The notes beneath the pieces are model-generated. The model was not told the DNA's origin. It made no database searches and was given only the letters and a program-made list of their open reading frames with translations. DNA of 64,000 bases from Pedobacter sp. B4-66 (GTDB lineage: Bacteria; Bacteroidota; Bacteroidia; Sphingobacteriales; Sphingobacteriaceae), in the NCBI RefSeq assembly GCF_018492665.1, contig NZ_JAFVME010000010.1:1-64000 (forward strand). Direction: 5' to 3'. Within the stretch, counting starts at the first letter, position 1; each line of letters begins with the position of its first letter. Both the position numbers and the translations under genes were made by a program. Positions 6,997 to 16,531 of this stretch are shown here, piece after piece.

Positions 6997-8655
6997 ATGC
7001 TACAAAAACTTTCTATTCGTAACTATGCTTTAATAGATAGTGTTGATTTGGAACTTAATAAAGGTCTAAACATCATCACTGGTGAAACAGGTGCAGGTAA
7101 GTCAATCATGCTTGGTGCACTATCTCTAATATTAGGTCAACGTGCTGAAACCAAATACTTCTTTAATCAGGCTAAGAAGTGTATTATCGAAGGTCAGTTT
7201 CTGCTTAACGATACTGCACTGCAATCTATTTTTGAAGAAAACGACCTCGATTTTTACAAGGAGAATATTTTAAGAAGGGAGATATCAACAGACGGTAAGT
7301 CGAGGGCTTTTATAAACGACACCCCCGTTACACTTACCGTAATGAAACAGGTTGGTGAAAAACTCATCGACATACATTCCCAGCATGCTACATTAGAAGT
7401 AAATGATCCGGGTTTTCAGTTACTCGTTGTAGATACGTTAGCAAATCATCAACCACTGTTAGCACAATATCGCGAACAGTATAAAGTTTACAAAAAGGCA
7501 CAACAACAGCTTACCGTTTTACAAGAAGCTGCTGCAGATGCACGCAGTCGCCAGGACTACGAGCAATTCCTCTTTAATGAGCTTGAAACCGCTGCTTTAA
7601 AAATTGATGAGCAGGAACAACTTGAAACGGAATTGCAAATGTTAAGCAACGCAGAAAACATTAAAAGAGGCCTCTTAACTAGTTACAACCTATTAAGTGA
7701 GCAGGAAACCGCAGTACTACCTTTATTGAAAGAAGCTATCAATCAACTTCAAAGCATTGAGAAGTTTAATGCAGACTATGCCTCTTTAAATGAGCGTTTA
7801 CGTTCATCGTTGATAGAGATTAAGGATATAGCTCAGGAAGCCATCGCTTTTGAAGAAGCAATAATCTTTAACCCCTCAAGGATTGAGGATATAAATTCAC
7901 GTTTGGATAGTATTTATAGTCTTCAGCAAAAACACAGGGTAAATACTATTGAAGAGCTTTTGGCTATTGAAGAACAGTTATCTAAAAACTTAAGTGAGAT
8001 ATTGAGTGGCGATGAGGAGATTGAGCGCCTTGCAAAAGAGATTGGCTTGATGAAGGAAGATCTGGAGAAGAAAGCCATTGAACTGTCTTCTAACCGCAGC
8101 AAATCTATAAGTAGTGCAGAAGATCAGGTAGCTAAAGTTCTTACCCAGGTTGGTATGCCCAATGCTAAAATCAAAATTGAACAAGATATACTTCCTGAAT
8201 TAAATAAAGACGGAAAAGATAGTATTACATTACTATTCTCTGCCAATAGCGGGCAAGCCCCCGCGCCTGTTGGCAAGGTTGCTTCTGGAGGTGAACTTTC
8301 CAGACTAATGCTGGCCATTAAATCTATCATGGCTAAACACACTTCGCTACCTACCTTAATATTCGACGAAATAGACACCGGAATTTCAGGTGAAACAGCT
8401 GTTCGTGTTGGTAATGTTATTGGAGATTTGGAACAGAATATGCAGGTAATCTGTATCACCCACCTTCCACAGATTGCAGCAAAAGGTGAAGCGCATTATT
8501 TTGTTTATAAAAACGAAGAAACTGATCGGACTACTACAGGTATTAGAAAATTAAAAACTGAAGACCGAATAAAGGCCATTGCTGAAATGCTTAGTGGTAA
8601 GGATCCGGGAGCCTCGGCACTTAAAAATGCGCAGGAGTTACTCGGCATCAGTTAA
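6997..8655 (+). CDS. recN: DNA repair ATPase RecN
   Basis: RecN is an SMC-like ATPase acting in the cytoplasm at DNA double-strand breaks. The 552-residue protein begins MLQKLSIRNYALID and has Walker A GETGAGKS (29-36), a long coiled-coil middle (about 155-385), the ABC signature region ASGGELSRLMLA and Walker B LIFDEIDTGISG near 455-470. Length matches the family. It has its own promoter region after the preceding terminator and completes the conserved bamD-to-recN neighbourhood. Confidence 0.96.
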   Translation: MLQKLSIRNYALIDSVDLELNKGLNIITGETGAGKSIMLGALSLILGQRAETKYFFNQAKKCIIEGQFLLNDTALQSIFEENDLDFYKENILRREISTDGKSRAFINDTPVTLTVMKQVGEKLIDIHSQHATLEVNDPGFQLLVVDTLANHQPLLAQYREQYKVYKKAQQQLTVLQEAAADARSRQDYEQFLFNELETAALKIDEQEQLETELQMLSNAENIKRGLLTSYNLLSEQETAVLPLLKEAINQLQSIEKFNADYASLNERLRSSLIEIKDIAQEAIAFEEAIIFNPSRIEDINSRLDSIYSLQQKHRVNTIEELLAIEEQLSKNLSEILSGDEEIERLAKEIGLMKEDLEKKAIELSSNRSKSISSAEDQVAKVLTQVGMPNAKIKIEQDILPELNKDGKDSITLLFSANSGQAPAPVGKVASGGELSRLMLAIKSIMAKHTSLPTLIFDEIDTGISGETAVRVGNVIGDLEQNMQVICITHLPQIAAKGEAHYFVYKNEETDRTTTGIRKLKTEDRIKAIAEMLSGKDPGASALKNAQELLGIS

Positions 8656-8731
8656 TTTATAACTGCCCCCGCATATCTTTCATATTTTTATTACTTTCGA
8701 TAAATCATAAGAAGAATCAAAAATAAAAGAT

Positions 8732-9547
8732 ATGTATAATTTACTAAAAGGTAAACGCGGTATCATCACTGGAGCATTAGATCAAAACTCAATTGCATGG
8801 AAAGTTGCAGAGAAAGCGCATGAAGAAGGTGCTCAATTTGTTTTAACCAACGCTCCTATTGCAATGAGAATGGGCGAGATTAATGGTCTGGCTGAAAAAA
8901 CAGGTTCTCAAATCGTTCCTGCCGATGCTACCAATGTTGATGATCTTACCAACCTATTTACACAATCGCAAGAAATACTAGGCGGTAAAATAGACTTCGT
9001 ATTACATTCTATTGGTATGAGTGTAAACATCCGCAAGAAAATTCCATACACAGAATTAAACTACGATTATTATCAGAAAGGGATAGATGTGTCTGCTTTT
9101 TCATTCCATAAAATGCTTGCCGTTGCCAAAAAACTTGATGCAATAAGTGAAGGTGGTAGTGTTGTAGCACTAACCTATATGGCGGCTCAACGCACCTATC
9201 CGTTCTATACTGATATGGCCGACATTAAAGCAATGCTTGAATCTATTGCCCGTAGCTTTGGATATCATTATGGCTTGGAGAAAAAAGTACGTATCAATAC
9301 CGTTTCTCAATCTCCAACTAAAACCACAGCAGGATCAGGTATTAAAGGTTTTGGTGATTTCTACGACTATGCAAATGCAATTGCACCATTAGGAAATGCC
9401 GATGCTGAATCATGTGCAGATTACTGTATCACCCTTTTCTCAGATTTAACTCGTATGGTAACAATGCAAAACCTTTTCCATGATGGAGGATATTCTTCAA
9501 CCGGGGTAAGCGACATTGTTATGCAAAAAATGGGATTAGAAGAATAA
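8732..9547 (+). CDS. fabI: Enoyl-ACP reductase FabI
   Basis: NADH-dependent enoyl-ACP reductase, the last step of each fatty-acid elongation cycle (type II FAS, cytoplasm). The 271-residue short-chain dehydrogenase shows the FabI N-terminus KGKRGIITGALDQNSIAW and the catalytic set Tyr149, Tyr159 and Lys166 (E. coli Tyr146, Tyr156 and Lys163). The substrate-binding end NLFHDGGYSSTG is also typical. It is 76 bases from recN and 18 bases from the next gene, so the latter may be co-transcribed. Confidence 0.95.
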   Translation: MYNLLKGKRGIITGALDQNSIAWKVAEKAHEEGAQFVLTNAPIAMRMGEINGLAEKTGSQIVPADATNVDDLTNLFTQSQEILGGKIDFVLHSIGMSVNIRKKIPYTELNYDYYQKGIDVSAFSFHKMLAVAKKLDAISEGGSVVALTYMAAQRTYPFYTDMADIKAMLESIARSFGYHYGLEKKVRINTVSQSPTKTTAGSGIKGFGDFYDYANAIAPLGNADAESCADYCITLFSDLTRMVTMQNLFHDGGYSSTGVSDIVMQKMGLEE

Positions 9548-9565
9548 CTAGTTAGCTTTATATCC

Positions 9566-10795
9566 ATGATCCGTCAATTATTATTAACCATTTCTCTGAT
9601 ATGTTTTTCTTTTAGTATTTACGCACAAAATTCATATTCAATTAGTGGAGTTGTTAGAGATCAGAAAGAAACTTTGCCCGGTGCGGGCATTTATATAAGT
9701 GGATATAAAATAGCTACAGCAGCAGATAATAACGGAAATTTTAAGATCAACAATCTTCAGCCAGGAAATTACGACCTCCTGGTTCAGATGGTAGGCTATC
9801 TACCCTATTCTAAAAATGTTGTTATATCTGATAAGTCTGTAGAGGTGGTATTAACTTTAAAGGAAAACACCGTACAATTAAATGAGGTTGTAATCCGCTC
9901 GGACCCTAACCGTGCCAAATACATTGAGCAGTTTAAAGAGTTCTTTATAGGGAAATCCCTGAATGCTGCTCAATGTAAAATACTAAACCCACAGGTTCTA
10001 AATATAGATTACGACCCAACCAAGAGCCTACTCACAGTAAAAACAGATGAGTTTTTGGTTATAGAGAACAAAGCTTTGGGTTATCGACTAAAATATATGC
10101 TCGATAATTTTGAGTACAATTCCCGAACTCATATAATTTATTATTCCGGACACCCATTTTTTGAAGAATTAAAAGCTTCTTCGGCCAGAAGAAAAAAGTA
10201 CATCGCAAAGCGAGAAATTGCATATTACGGATCCTCTCAGCATTTCTTTAAGGCACTTTTTCAAAACAAGACCAAAGAAGAAGGCTTCATCATTAACAAA
10301 ATGGTTAAAGTTCCTAATCCAAGCCGCTACCCCGACAAAGTAATAAACGATAAATTAGCCAAACTGAGAACCATACCTCCAAGAACCGGCATCTTTAAAA
10401 CTGACGCTAAAATAGATACAGCCCAAGTTAGCTTTTGGTTAAAGCAACAGGATATGCCAAAATATTTGGAGAAAATGGATCGCGCAGAGGTAATTCCTGA
10501 TACCTTGGTTCATTATTATAATCAAAATTTAAAGTATCTGGATTATACAGATGCACTATGCATCGTATACACAAAAGAAAGGGAGTCATTAGCTTATTCT
10601 AAAAGTGGCTTTTGGATTTTTCGTCCGCTGGATATGCCCGATCACGAAATTTCTGTGGCCAATTTAATAGGTGGGCCAATCAGATTTTATGAAAATGGAG
10701 GAATCCACGACTCAAGATCCTTTTTATATGAAGGTTTCTGGGCTTACGAAAAAATTGCAGATATGGTGCCCATGGATTACATCCCACTCAAATAG
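9566..10795 (+). CDS. Exported carboxypeptidase-regulatory-like domain protein (copy 1)
   Basis: A 409-residue exported protein with a signal peptide ending near residue 21 (IYAQ). Residues about 25-115 form a CarboxypepD_reg-like beta-sandwich (SGVVRDQ...LPGAG..Y.SGYKIATAADNNGNF), ending in the phrase LNEVVIRSDPNR common to TonB-receptor-like plugs and related proteins. The remaining 290 residues are unassigned. It has no outer-membrane barrel pattern. The next gene is a close paralogue nine bases away, so this is a tandem duplication. Role unknown; an envelope function is likely from the signal peptide and fold. Confidence 0.75.
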   Translation: MIRQLLLTISLICFSFSIYAQNSYSISGVVRDQKETLPGAGIYISGYKIATAADNNGNFKINNLQPGNYDLLVQMVGYLPYSKNVVISDKSVEVVLTLKENTVQLNEVVIRSDPNRAKYIEQFKEFFIGKSLNAAQCKILNPQVLNIDYDPTKSLLTVKTDEFLVIENKALGYRLKYMLDNFEYNSRTHIIYYSGHPFFEELKASSARRKKYIAKREIAYYGSSQHFFKALFQNKTKEEGFIINKMVKVPNPSRYPDKVINDKLAKLRTIPPRTGIFKTDAKIDTAQVSFWLKQQDMPKYLEKMDRAEVIPDTLVHYYNQNLKYLDYTDALCIVYTKERESLAYSKSGFWIFRPLDMPDHEISVANLIGGPIRFYENGGIHDSRSFLYEGFWAYEKIADMVPMDYIPLK

Positions 10796-10804
10796 CCTAA
10801 TAAT

Positions 10805-12037
10805 ATGACTAAATCGCTTCTCATAACCATATCCTTATTACTTATTGCTCTTTTTGCCAGTAGTCAAAATTCAGTCTCCATATCTGGAACTGTTAAAGAT
10901 GTTAAAGGAGAAATCTTACCGGGAGCAGGCATCTATTTAAGTGGTTATAAGATTGCAGCAGTTTCAGACAATAGTGGGAAATTCACATTAGCTAATCTGA
11001 AGCCGGGCAACTACGATGTACTTATTCAAATGATGGGTTATTTACCCTTCTCAAAAAATGTGATCATCTCTGATAAGTCTGTTGTCCTTGAAGCTACCTT
11101 ACATGAAAGTGTTACCCAGCTCAAAGAGGTGGTTATTAACATCGATCCTAACAGGCAAAAGTATATTGAACTATTTAAGGATCGTTTTATTGGAAAAACA
11201 CCTAATGCAGAAAAATGCAAAATTCTAAACCCGGAAGTCTTAATAACAGAGTATGATAAAGCCCGAAGGATTTTAAAGGTTACTGCCGATGAATTTCTAA
11301 TTGTCGAAAACCAAGCATTAGGCTATCGGATTAAATATCTGTTAAAGTACTTTGAGAATGATTTCAATTCAAACATCATATTCTTCTCAGGGCTTCCACA
11401 TTTCGAAGAGCTTGATGGCTCAAAATCTAAAAAGAAAAAGTGGCTAAAAAATAGGGAGATCGCATATGCAGGTTCTACTCAGCACTTTTTTAAATCACTT
11501 TACAATAATAAAACAAAAGAAGAAGGTTTTATAATTTATAAACTTAGAGAAGTAGAGAATAAAAACAGATTAGCTGATAAGCTCATAGACTATAAGATAA
11601 AGCTTTTTACATCTCAATCCAGAACCGCATTCTTAACAGATTCAAGTAATGATTCTCTTATTTACTGGCAAAGAAAAAAGAATGAGCCAAAAACTGTTCA
11701 AGTATTAAACAGGACAGAAGTATTAACCGACACTTTGGTGAAAACAATTTACAAGGACCTAAAAACGATAAATTACAATGATGCCTTGTATATCATGTTT
11801 ACAAAAGAAAGGGAAACTAAACTATATACGTCTACATCAGGTCATACTGTAGGTAGACCCGTTGACATTCCCAATTACCAGATATCCGTTATGACGATGA
11901 TAGACGGCCCGGCTAACTTCTATGAAGTTGGCGCTGTACAAGATCCAAAATCATTATTGTACTCTGGATTTTGGGGATACGAAAAGGTTGCTGATATGGT
12001 CCCATTAGATTTCATCCCATCTCAAAAAAGTGAATAA
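10805..12037 (+). CDS. Exported carboxypeptidase-regulatory-like domain protein (copy 2)
   Basis: A 410-residue paralogue of the preceding protein, aligned along its length: both share the signal peptide, the beta-sandwich (SGTVKD...LPGAGIYLSGYKIAAVSDNSGKF), the segment IDPNRQKYIELFKDRFIGK, the TKEEGFII segment and the end GFWGYEKVADMVPLDFIP. DNA identity survives in short blocks such as TCTGATAAGTCTGT, so the duplication is old but clear. Co-transcription with copy 1 is likely from the nine-base gap. Function unknown. Confidence 0.75.
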   Translation: MTKSLLITISLLLIALFASSQNSVSISGTVKDVKGEILPGAGIYLSGYKIAAVSDNSGKFTLANLKPGNYDVLIQMMGYLPFSKNVIISDKSVVLEATLHESVTQLKEVVINIDPNRQKYIELFKDRFIGKTPNAEKCKILNPEVLITEYDKARRILKVTADEFLIVENQALGYRIKYLLKYFENDFNSNIIFFSGLPHFEELDGSKSKKKKWLKNREIAYAGSTQHFFKSLYNNKTKEEGFIIYKLREVENKNRLADKLIDYKIKLFTSQSRTAFLTDSSNDSLIYWQRKKNEPKTVQVLNRTEVLTDTLVKTIYKDLKTINYNDALYIMFTKERETKLYTSTSGHTVGRPVDIPNYQISVMTMIDGPANFYEVGAVQDPKSLLYSGFWGYEKVADMVPLDFIPSQKSE

Positions 12038-12044
12038 CTTCTTT

Positions 12045-12075
12045 TTAAAATTACTAATATTTTTAGTAATTTTAA
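12045..12075. promoter_or_regulatory. AT-only palindrome before the radical SAM gene
   Basis: A perfect 13-bp inverted repeat, TTAAAATTACTAA (12045-12057) and its complement (12063-12075), with a TATTT loop, ending three bases before the ATG of the next gene. There is no GC-rich stem or separate T-run, so it is more like an operator or a translation-blocking hairpin than a terminator, though weak termination for the preceding gene is possible. Confidence 0.45.
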
Positions 12076-12078
12076 CTA

Positions 12079-13152
12079 ATGATATTAGACAAAGAAACAC
12101 CGGACAGTTACCACAAAGGTAGAGGGGCTCAATTTAATCCTCATAATCGCTTTGCTAAAAATGATTATGTAAAAGAGCATGATGAAGGAATTGATGAATG
12201 GGAAGAAGAAGATCATAAAACCACTTTCATTTTAGGCAAGTCAAAATCTATTGTTAATAAGGTCGACAGTCCCGATGTGGGTATGCTTTATTCTCTTAAT
12301 CCCTACCAAGGATGTGAGCATGGCTGTACCTACTGCTATGCCAGAAATGCACACGAATATTGGGGTTTCAGTGCAGGTCTGGATTTTGAGCGCAAAATAA
12401 TTGTAAAAACAGATGCGCCCATTCTGTTTAAGAAGTTTCTTGAACGCAAAGGCTGGGGTGCTTCTACCATTTCCTTATCCGGCAATACAGATTGCTACCA
12501 ACCTGCAGAACGGAAATTCAAAATAACCCGACAACTTCTGGAAATTGCCCTGGCTTATAAGCAACCCATAGGCATGATCACCAAAAATGCCTTAATTCTT
12601 CGCGACATAGACATCTTACAAGAAATGGCTAAGCTCAACTTGGTTTTCGTTTATGTTTCTATTAATAGCTTAAATGAAAAGCTCCGTTCAAAAATGGAAC
12701 CGAGAACAACAACAGCCAAACAACGCTTAAAAATAGTAGAAGACCTTAGTAAAGCGGGAATACCCATGGGAGTTATGGTTGCTCCCCTTGTCCCAGGATT
12801 AAGTGATCACGAAATACCGACTATCCTTAAAACAATTGCAGGGTGCGGCGCAATATCAGCAGGGTATACAGTTGTACGACTTAACGGAGCAATAGGAGGT
12901 ATATTTGAAGATTGGCTACGTAAAAACTATCCGGACCGTTTCGAAAAAGTATGGCACATGATTCAGTCCTGCCATGGAGGTAATGTAAACGATAGTAGAT
13001 TTGGAGATAGAATGAGGGGCGACGGCAATATTGCCAAATTAATAAGAGATAGCTTTAAACTTCACTGCCGCTTAAACCATCTTAACGAGAAAAAAATGGA
13101 GTTGAACTCAGGTCTTTTTAAAATTCCCCAAGCTCAACTCGATCTATTTTAA
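12079..13152 (+). CDS. PA0069-family radical SAM protein
   Basis: A 357-residue radical SAM protein of the PA0069 type, distantly related to spore photoproduct lyase. The 4Fe-4S-binding cysteines are Cys79, Cys83 and Cys86 in NPYQGCEHGCTYCYARN. SGNTDCYQPAE and KNALILRD are also conserved in this group. The substrate is not known. The protein ends in AQLDLF, a short conserved tail. The stop codon lies two bases from the stop of a convergent gene, leaving no room for a terminator. A large palindrome directly before the start suggests its own regulation. Confidence 0.85.
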   Translation: MILDKETPDSYHKGRGAQFNPHNRFAKNDYVKEHDEGIDEWEEEDHKTTFILGKSKSIVNKVDSPDVGMLYSLNPYQGCEHGCTYCYARNAHEYWGFSAGLDFERKIIVKTDAPILFKKFLERKGWGASTISLSGNTDCYQPAERKFKITRQLLEIALAYKQPIGMITKNALILRDIDILQEMAKLNLVFVYVSINSLNEKLRSKMEPRTTTAKQRLKIVEDLSKAGIPMGVMVAPLVPGLSDHEIPTILKTIAGCGAISAGYTVVRLNGAIGGIFEDWLRKNYPDRFEKVWHMIQSCHGGNVNDSRFGDRMRGDGNIAKLIRDSFKLHCRLNHLNEKKMELNSGLFKIPQAQLDLF

Positions 13153-13154
13153 AA

Positions 13155-14093
13155 TTAAGAAAGGAAATTATCCTCTTCTCTGTATGCTTGTATTACACGA
13201 AGTTCACCTTCTTTACCGGATTTAGAATTGCCATGTTCCATACCCATAACACCTTTGTATCCTTTTTCATGAAGATGCTTAAATAAGTTCTTATAGTTAA
13301 TTTCTCCAGTTGTAGGCTCATTTCTACCTGGGTTATCACCAATTTGAACGTATGCAATCTCATCCCAGCATCTATCAATGTTAACAATCAGCTGGCCTTC
13401 TGTTTTTTGCATATGATAAATATCATAAAGGATTTTGCAAGACGGACTCTTTACCGCTTTACAAACCGCATAAGTTTCATGAGTTTGTTGTAAAAACAAC
13501 TCAGGAGTATCACTTAAAGTTTCAAGCACCATGATTAAACCATGTGGTTCAAAAACCTCAGCTCCCGCTCTCATGGCATCAACAACATTAGCGAATTGAT
13601 TTCCATAAGGTAGGTGACGCTCATAAAATCCAGGAACTACTGTAAGCCATTTTGCATTACATCTTTTAGCCGCCTCTACAGATTTTTTACAGGTTTCTAC
13701 AAACTTATCTTTGAACTCTTTTTTACCTGTTGTTAAAGATGTTTTCCAGTTGTCACCGCCATCAACAACAAAAACGCCCATTCTCATGCCCAATTTGGCA
13801 AGCAAATCTCCAATCTTCGTTTGTTCATCAACAGATCTTCCTAAAAAGCCATTGTCCTCAATAGAACGAAAGCCCTGATCATGCATAAATTTAATCTGAT
13901 CCAGAAAACTGTTACCAGCACTGTTCTTAAACATTCCCTCATGAGGTGCATAATCAAGATTAAAAGTTTTACCAGCCAAAGCTGAGCCTTGCCCTACAGA
14001 AGCTTTATCTGCAGCAATTCCATTTAATGAAGATCCAGCTACAAGCGCACCAGTGGCTACAAAGCTGTTTCTTAAAAATTCTATTCTGTTCAT
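13155..14093 (-). CDS. Exported TIM-barrel isomerase, hydroxypyruvate-isomerase-like
   Basis: A 312-residue protein with a Tat-like or Sec leader (RIEFLRNSFVATGALVAGSSL) followed by an AP-endonuclease-2/sugar isomerase TIM barrel. Candidate metal ligands are in VLETLSD, YDIYHMQ and GMEHGN, as in hydroxypyruvate isomerases. The substrate in this branch is unknown. It is the last gene of a reverse-strand operon (SUMF1-like, Gfo/Idh/MocA, ApbE, this gene), with 39 bases to apbE. The association suggests periplasmic sugar or polyol modification; that part is inference. Confidence 0.8.
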   Translation of the reverse strand: MNRIEFLRNSFVATGALVAGSSLNGIAADKASVGQGSALAGKTFNLDYAPHEGMFKNSAGNSFLDQIKFMHDQGFRSIEDNGFLGRSVDEQTKIGDLLAKLGMRMGVFVVDGGDNWKTSLTTGKKEFKDKFVETCKKSVEAAKRCNAKWLTVVPGFYERHLPYGNQFANVVDAMRAGAEVFEPHGLIMVLETLSDTPELFLQQTHETYAVCKAVKSPSCKILYDIYHMQKTEGQLIVNIDRCWDEIAYVQIGDNPGRNEPTTGEINYKNLFKHLHEKGYKGVMGMEHGNSKSGKEGELRVIQAYREEDNFLS

Positions 14094-14132
14094 ATTTTTG
14101 GTATTTGGTTAGGTACTTATTTTAATGATGGA

Positions 14133-15143
14133 TTACTCTATTATCATCTTTTTAAACCCGGCAGTAAGTGTATCGGCTACGCTCCCATCCTTACGGCGAT
14201 AAATAATATAAGCTTCCATGTTTTTTTTAGCTGATATAAACTCAAGCGCTTCATTAACATTCATGGCCATTACAGGACTATCATATCCATCGGCAGTAAT
14301 AGCATCCTTAGCATAAATAGTTACACTAATCAATGCATTATCTAAAGGATAACCTGTTTTAGGATCTATCAGATGGGCTACCTTTTTAGCGCCCTTCTGT
14401 AAAAACTTCCGGTAATTGCCTGCAGTGGTTATTGCCCCTTCATTAATAGCTATTACATGTCGCACTACAGGTTCAGCATTTGGAGAATCGGCTGGCCCTT
14501 CAATACCTATATGCATTGCGGTACCATCAGGTTTTGGCCCTTTCATTCTTAACTCGCCGCCTATTTCTACTACAAAAGACGTAATTCCTTTCTTTATTAA
14601 ATAGTCGGCAACTACATCGACGCTGTACCCCTGGGCAATTCCATTAAGATCTACGTTTACACATGACTTCTTCTTTTTAAGAAAATTACCCTTTAGGCTC
14701 AGGTTCTGCATCCCAACGCACTTAAGCAATTCCTTAATCTTAGCACTATCAGGAAACTTGTCTATTGGTTTTGCCCCAAAGCCCCATGCTTGTACCAATG
14801 GTTCTACTGTTACATCAAACTTGCCCTTTGTAGCTTTATATACCTCAAAAGATTTTGCCATTACTTTAGCAAAATGAGGATCTACAACAAAACCTTCCTT
14901 AGAAGCATTAAATTTATTGATTAAGGAATATGATTTATACAGCGACATAGACGAGTCTATAACCATCAGAATACTATCAACATTCCCTTTGGTTACAATG
15001 CTATCTCTCGCAAAATATTTGATAGAATAGTCAGTACCCTGAGCATATCCATGAATAGCATACTGTCGCAGATCTTCCTTCTTAAACAGAAGAAAAATTT
15101 GCGACAGCAGCAATAAAATAAAAGCTTTATTTATAGAAAACAT
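14133..15143 (-). CDS. apbE: FAD:protein FMN transferase, ApbE family
   Basis: ApbE proteins attach FMN covalently to a threonine of exported or membrane flavoproteins such as NqrB/NqrC and RnfG. The 336-residue protein has an N-terminal hydrophobic segment (about 5-20) and the family's motifs: GKFDVTVEPLVQAWGFG, DLNGIAQGYSVD, EIGGELR, HLIDPKTGYPL and the metal-binding AITADGYDS (Thr then Ala-Asp). No obvious Nqr/Rnf target is in the window, so its client is either elsewhere or one of the neighbouring exported proteins. It lies 14 bases after the oxidoreductase gene in a reverse-strand operon. Confidence 0.9.
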   Translation of the reverse strand: MFSINKAFILLLLSQIFLLFKKEDLRQYAIHGYAQGTDYSIKYFARDSIVTKGNVDSILMVIDSSMSLYKSYSLINKFNASKEGFVVDPHFAKVMAKSFEVYKATKGKFDVTVEPLVQAWGFGAKPIDKFPDSAKIKELLKCVGMQNLSLKGNFLKKKKSCVNVDLNGIAQGYSVDVVADYLIKKGITSFVVEIGGELRMKGPKPDGTAMHIGIEGPADSPNAEPVVRHVIAINEGAITTAGNYRKFLQKGAKKVAHLIDPKTGYPLDNALISVTIYAKDAITADGYDSPVMAMNVNEALEFISAKKNMEAYIIYRRKDGSVADTLTAGFKKMIIE

Positions 15144-15157
15144 TACGTTAGTAACGT

Positions 15158-16483
15158 TTAGATCACCTTAGTTTGTCCTGGTGTAGGAATTGGATACAAT
15201 CCATTAGCATCAGGTAATAGCTTTGGTTTTGCAGTCCAGCTCAACTCATCAGGGAATAAACTGTTGTCTGCTTTTAAAGCATCATCCCATTTAATGGTCT
15301 TTCCAGAATAAGTTGCATAACGGCCAATAATTGCTGTCATACAGCTTTTAGCACCACGTTCTGCATCCCAGAATTTGTACTCTCCTTTAGCAATTGCCGC
15401 AAAAAGCTCATCATGCTCAGTTTGGTACGGATTAGGATTTACTTTTGAACTATAGTTATAGATCAATTTATTTTTTGAGTCGTATAATCTTCCCTCATTA
15501 CCAGCCGATAAGAAAACACGACCTTTAGATCCGTGGAAACTTTCATCAACACGATTATCAATACCTTCAAAGTGACGGCACTGGCTATTAATTACAGATC
15601 CATCTGCATAAGTTAATTCAACAGAGTGATTGTCATAAATCTCACCGTAGTCTTTTCCGGTTCTCCATGCGCGACTACCTGTACCTTGAACTGAAACAGG
15701 GTAAGCATTTTTAACCCAGTTTGCAATATCAATATTATGTACGTGTTGTTCAACTATATGATCACCACATAACCAGTTAAAATAGTACCAGTTACGCATT
15801 TGGTATTCCATTTCAGTTTGGCTCGCCTCACGTGGTTTTACCCAAACGCCACCACTGTTCCAATATACCTGACCTCCAGTGATATCGCCTATAGCTCCAT
15901 CCTGAATGCGTTTAATAACATCTCTATAGTTATTTTGATATCTACGTTGCAAACCAACAACTACATTTAATTTTTTAGTTTTTGCAATTTCAGCAGCAGC
16001 TAAAACTTTACGGATACCCGGTGAGTCAACAGCCACTGGTTTTTCCATAAATACATGTTTGCTCTGGTTAACAGCCTCTTCAAAATGACTCGGTCTGAAA
16101 CCTGGAGGAGTTGCTAAAATAACAACATCAGCTAATGCAATTGCTTTTTTGTAAGCATCAAAGCCTACAAATCTACGTTCTTTAGGAACATCAACTTTAG
16201 CACCAAATTTATCAGAAATCTCTTTGTAAGCACCTTCTACTCTATCGCTAAAAGCATCAGCCATAGCAACAAGTTTAAGGTTTTGCTTAGTACTCAATGC
16301 CTGAAAAGCGGCACCGGTACCACGACCGCCGCAACCAATCAATGCAATTTTGATGGTGTCATCAACAGATGAATGTGCTCCGCCGTTAGCAAAAGCAACT
16401 CCATTCAACATAACACCTCCGGCAACAAGAGCCGAAGTTTTTAAAAATTCGCGGCGTTTGTCGCGCAGTTCTTCATTGTTCAT
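15158..16483 (-). CDS. Exported Gfo/Idh/MocA-family oxidoreductase
   Basis: A 441-residue NAD(P)-dependent oxidoreductase with a twin-arginine leader (KRREFLKTSALVAGGVML), a class common in Bacteroidota and sent folded to the periplasm. The Rossmann motif ALIGCGGRGTG starts near residue 47 and the catalytic Lys motif EKPVAVD near 148. The substrate is probably a sugar or cyclitol but cannot be read from the sequence. It lies 48 bases after the SUMF1-like gene and 14 bases before apbE, so all are likely one transcript. Confidence 0.88.
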   Translation of the reverse strand: MNNEELRDKRREFLKTSALVAGGVMLNGVAFANGGAHSSVDDTIKIALIGCGGRGTGAAFQALSTKQNLKLVAMADAFSDRVEGAYKEISDKFGAKVDVPKERRFVGFDAYKKAIALADVVILATPPGFRPSHFEEAVNQSKHVFMEKPVAVDSPGIRKVLAAAEIAKTKKLNVVVGLQRRYQNNYRDVIKRIQDGAIGDITGGQVYWNSGGVWVKPREASQTEMEYQMRNWYYFNWLCGDHIVEQHVHNIDIANWVKNAYPVSVQGTGSRAWRTGKDYGEIYDNHSVELTYADGSVINSQCRHFEGIDNRVDESFHGSKGRVFLSAGNEGRLYDSKNKLIYNYSSKVNPNPYQTEHDELFAAIAKGEYKFWDAERGAKSCMTAIIGRYATYSGKTIKWDDALKADNSLFPDELSWTAKPKLLPDANGLYPIPTPGQTKVI

Positions 16484-16531
16484 TGTAATTTAGGTTTATA
16501 TATGGTTCTTAGTATGTGTGATTGACTGTGT

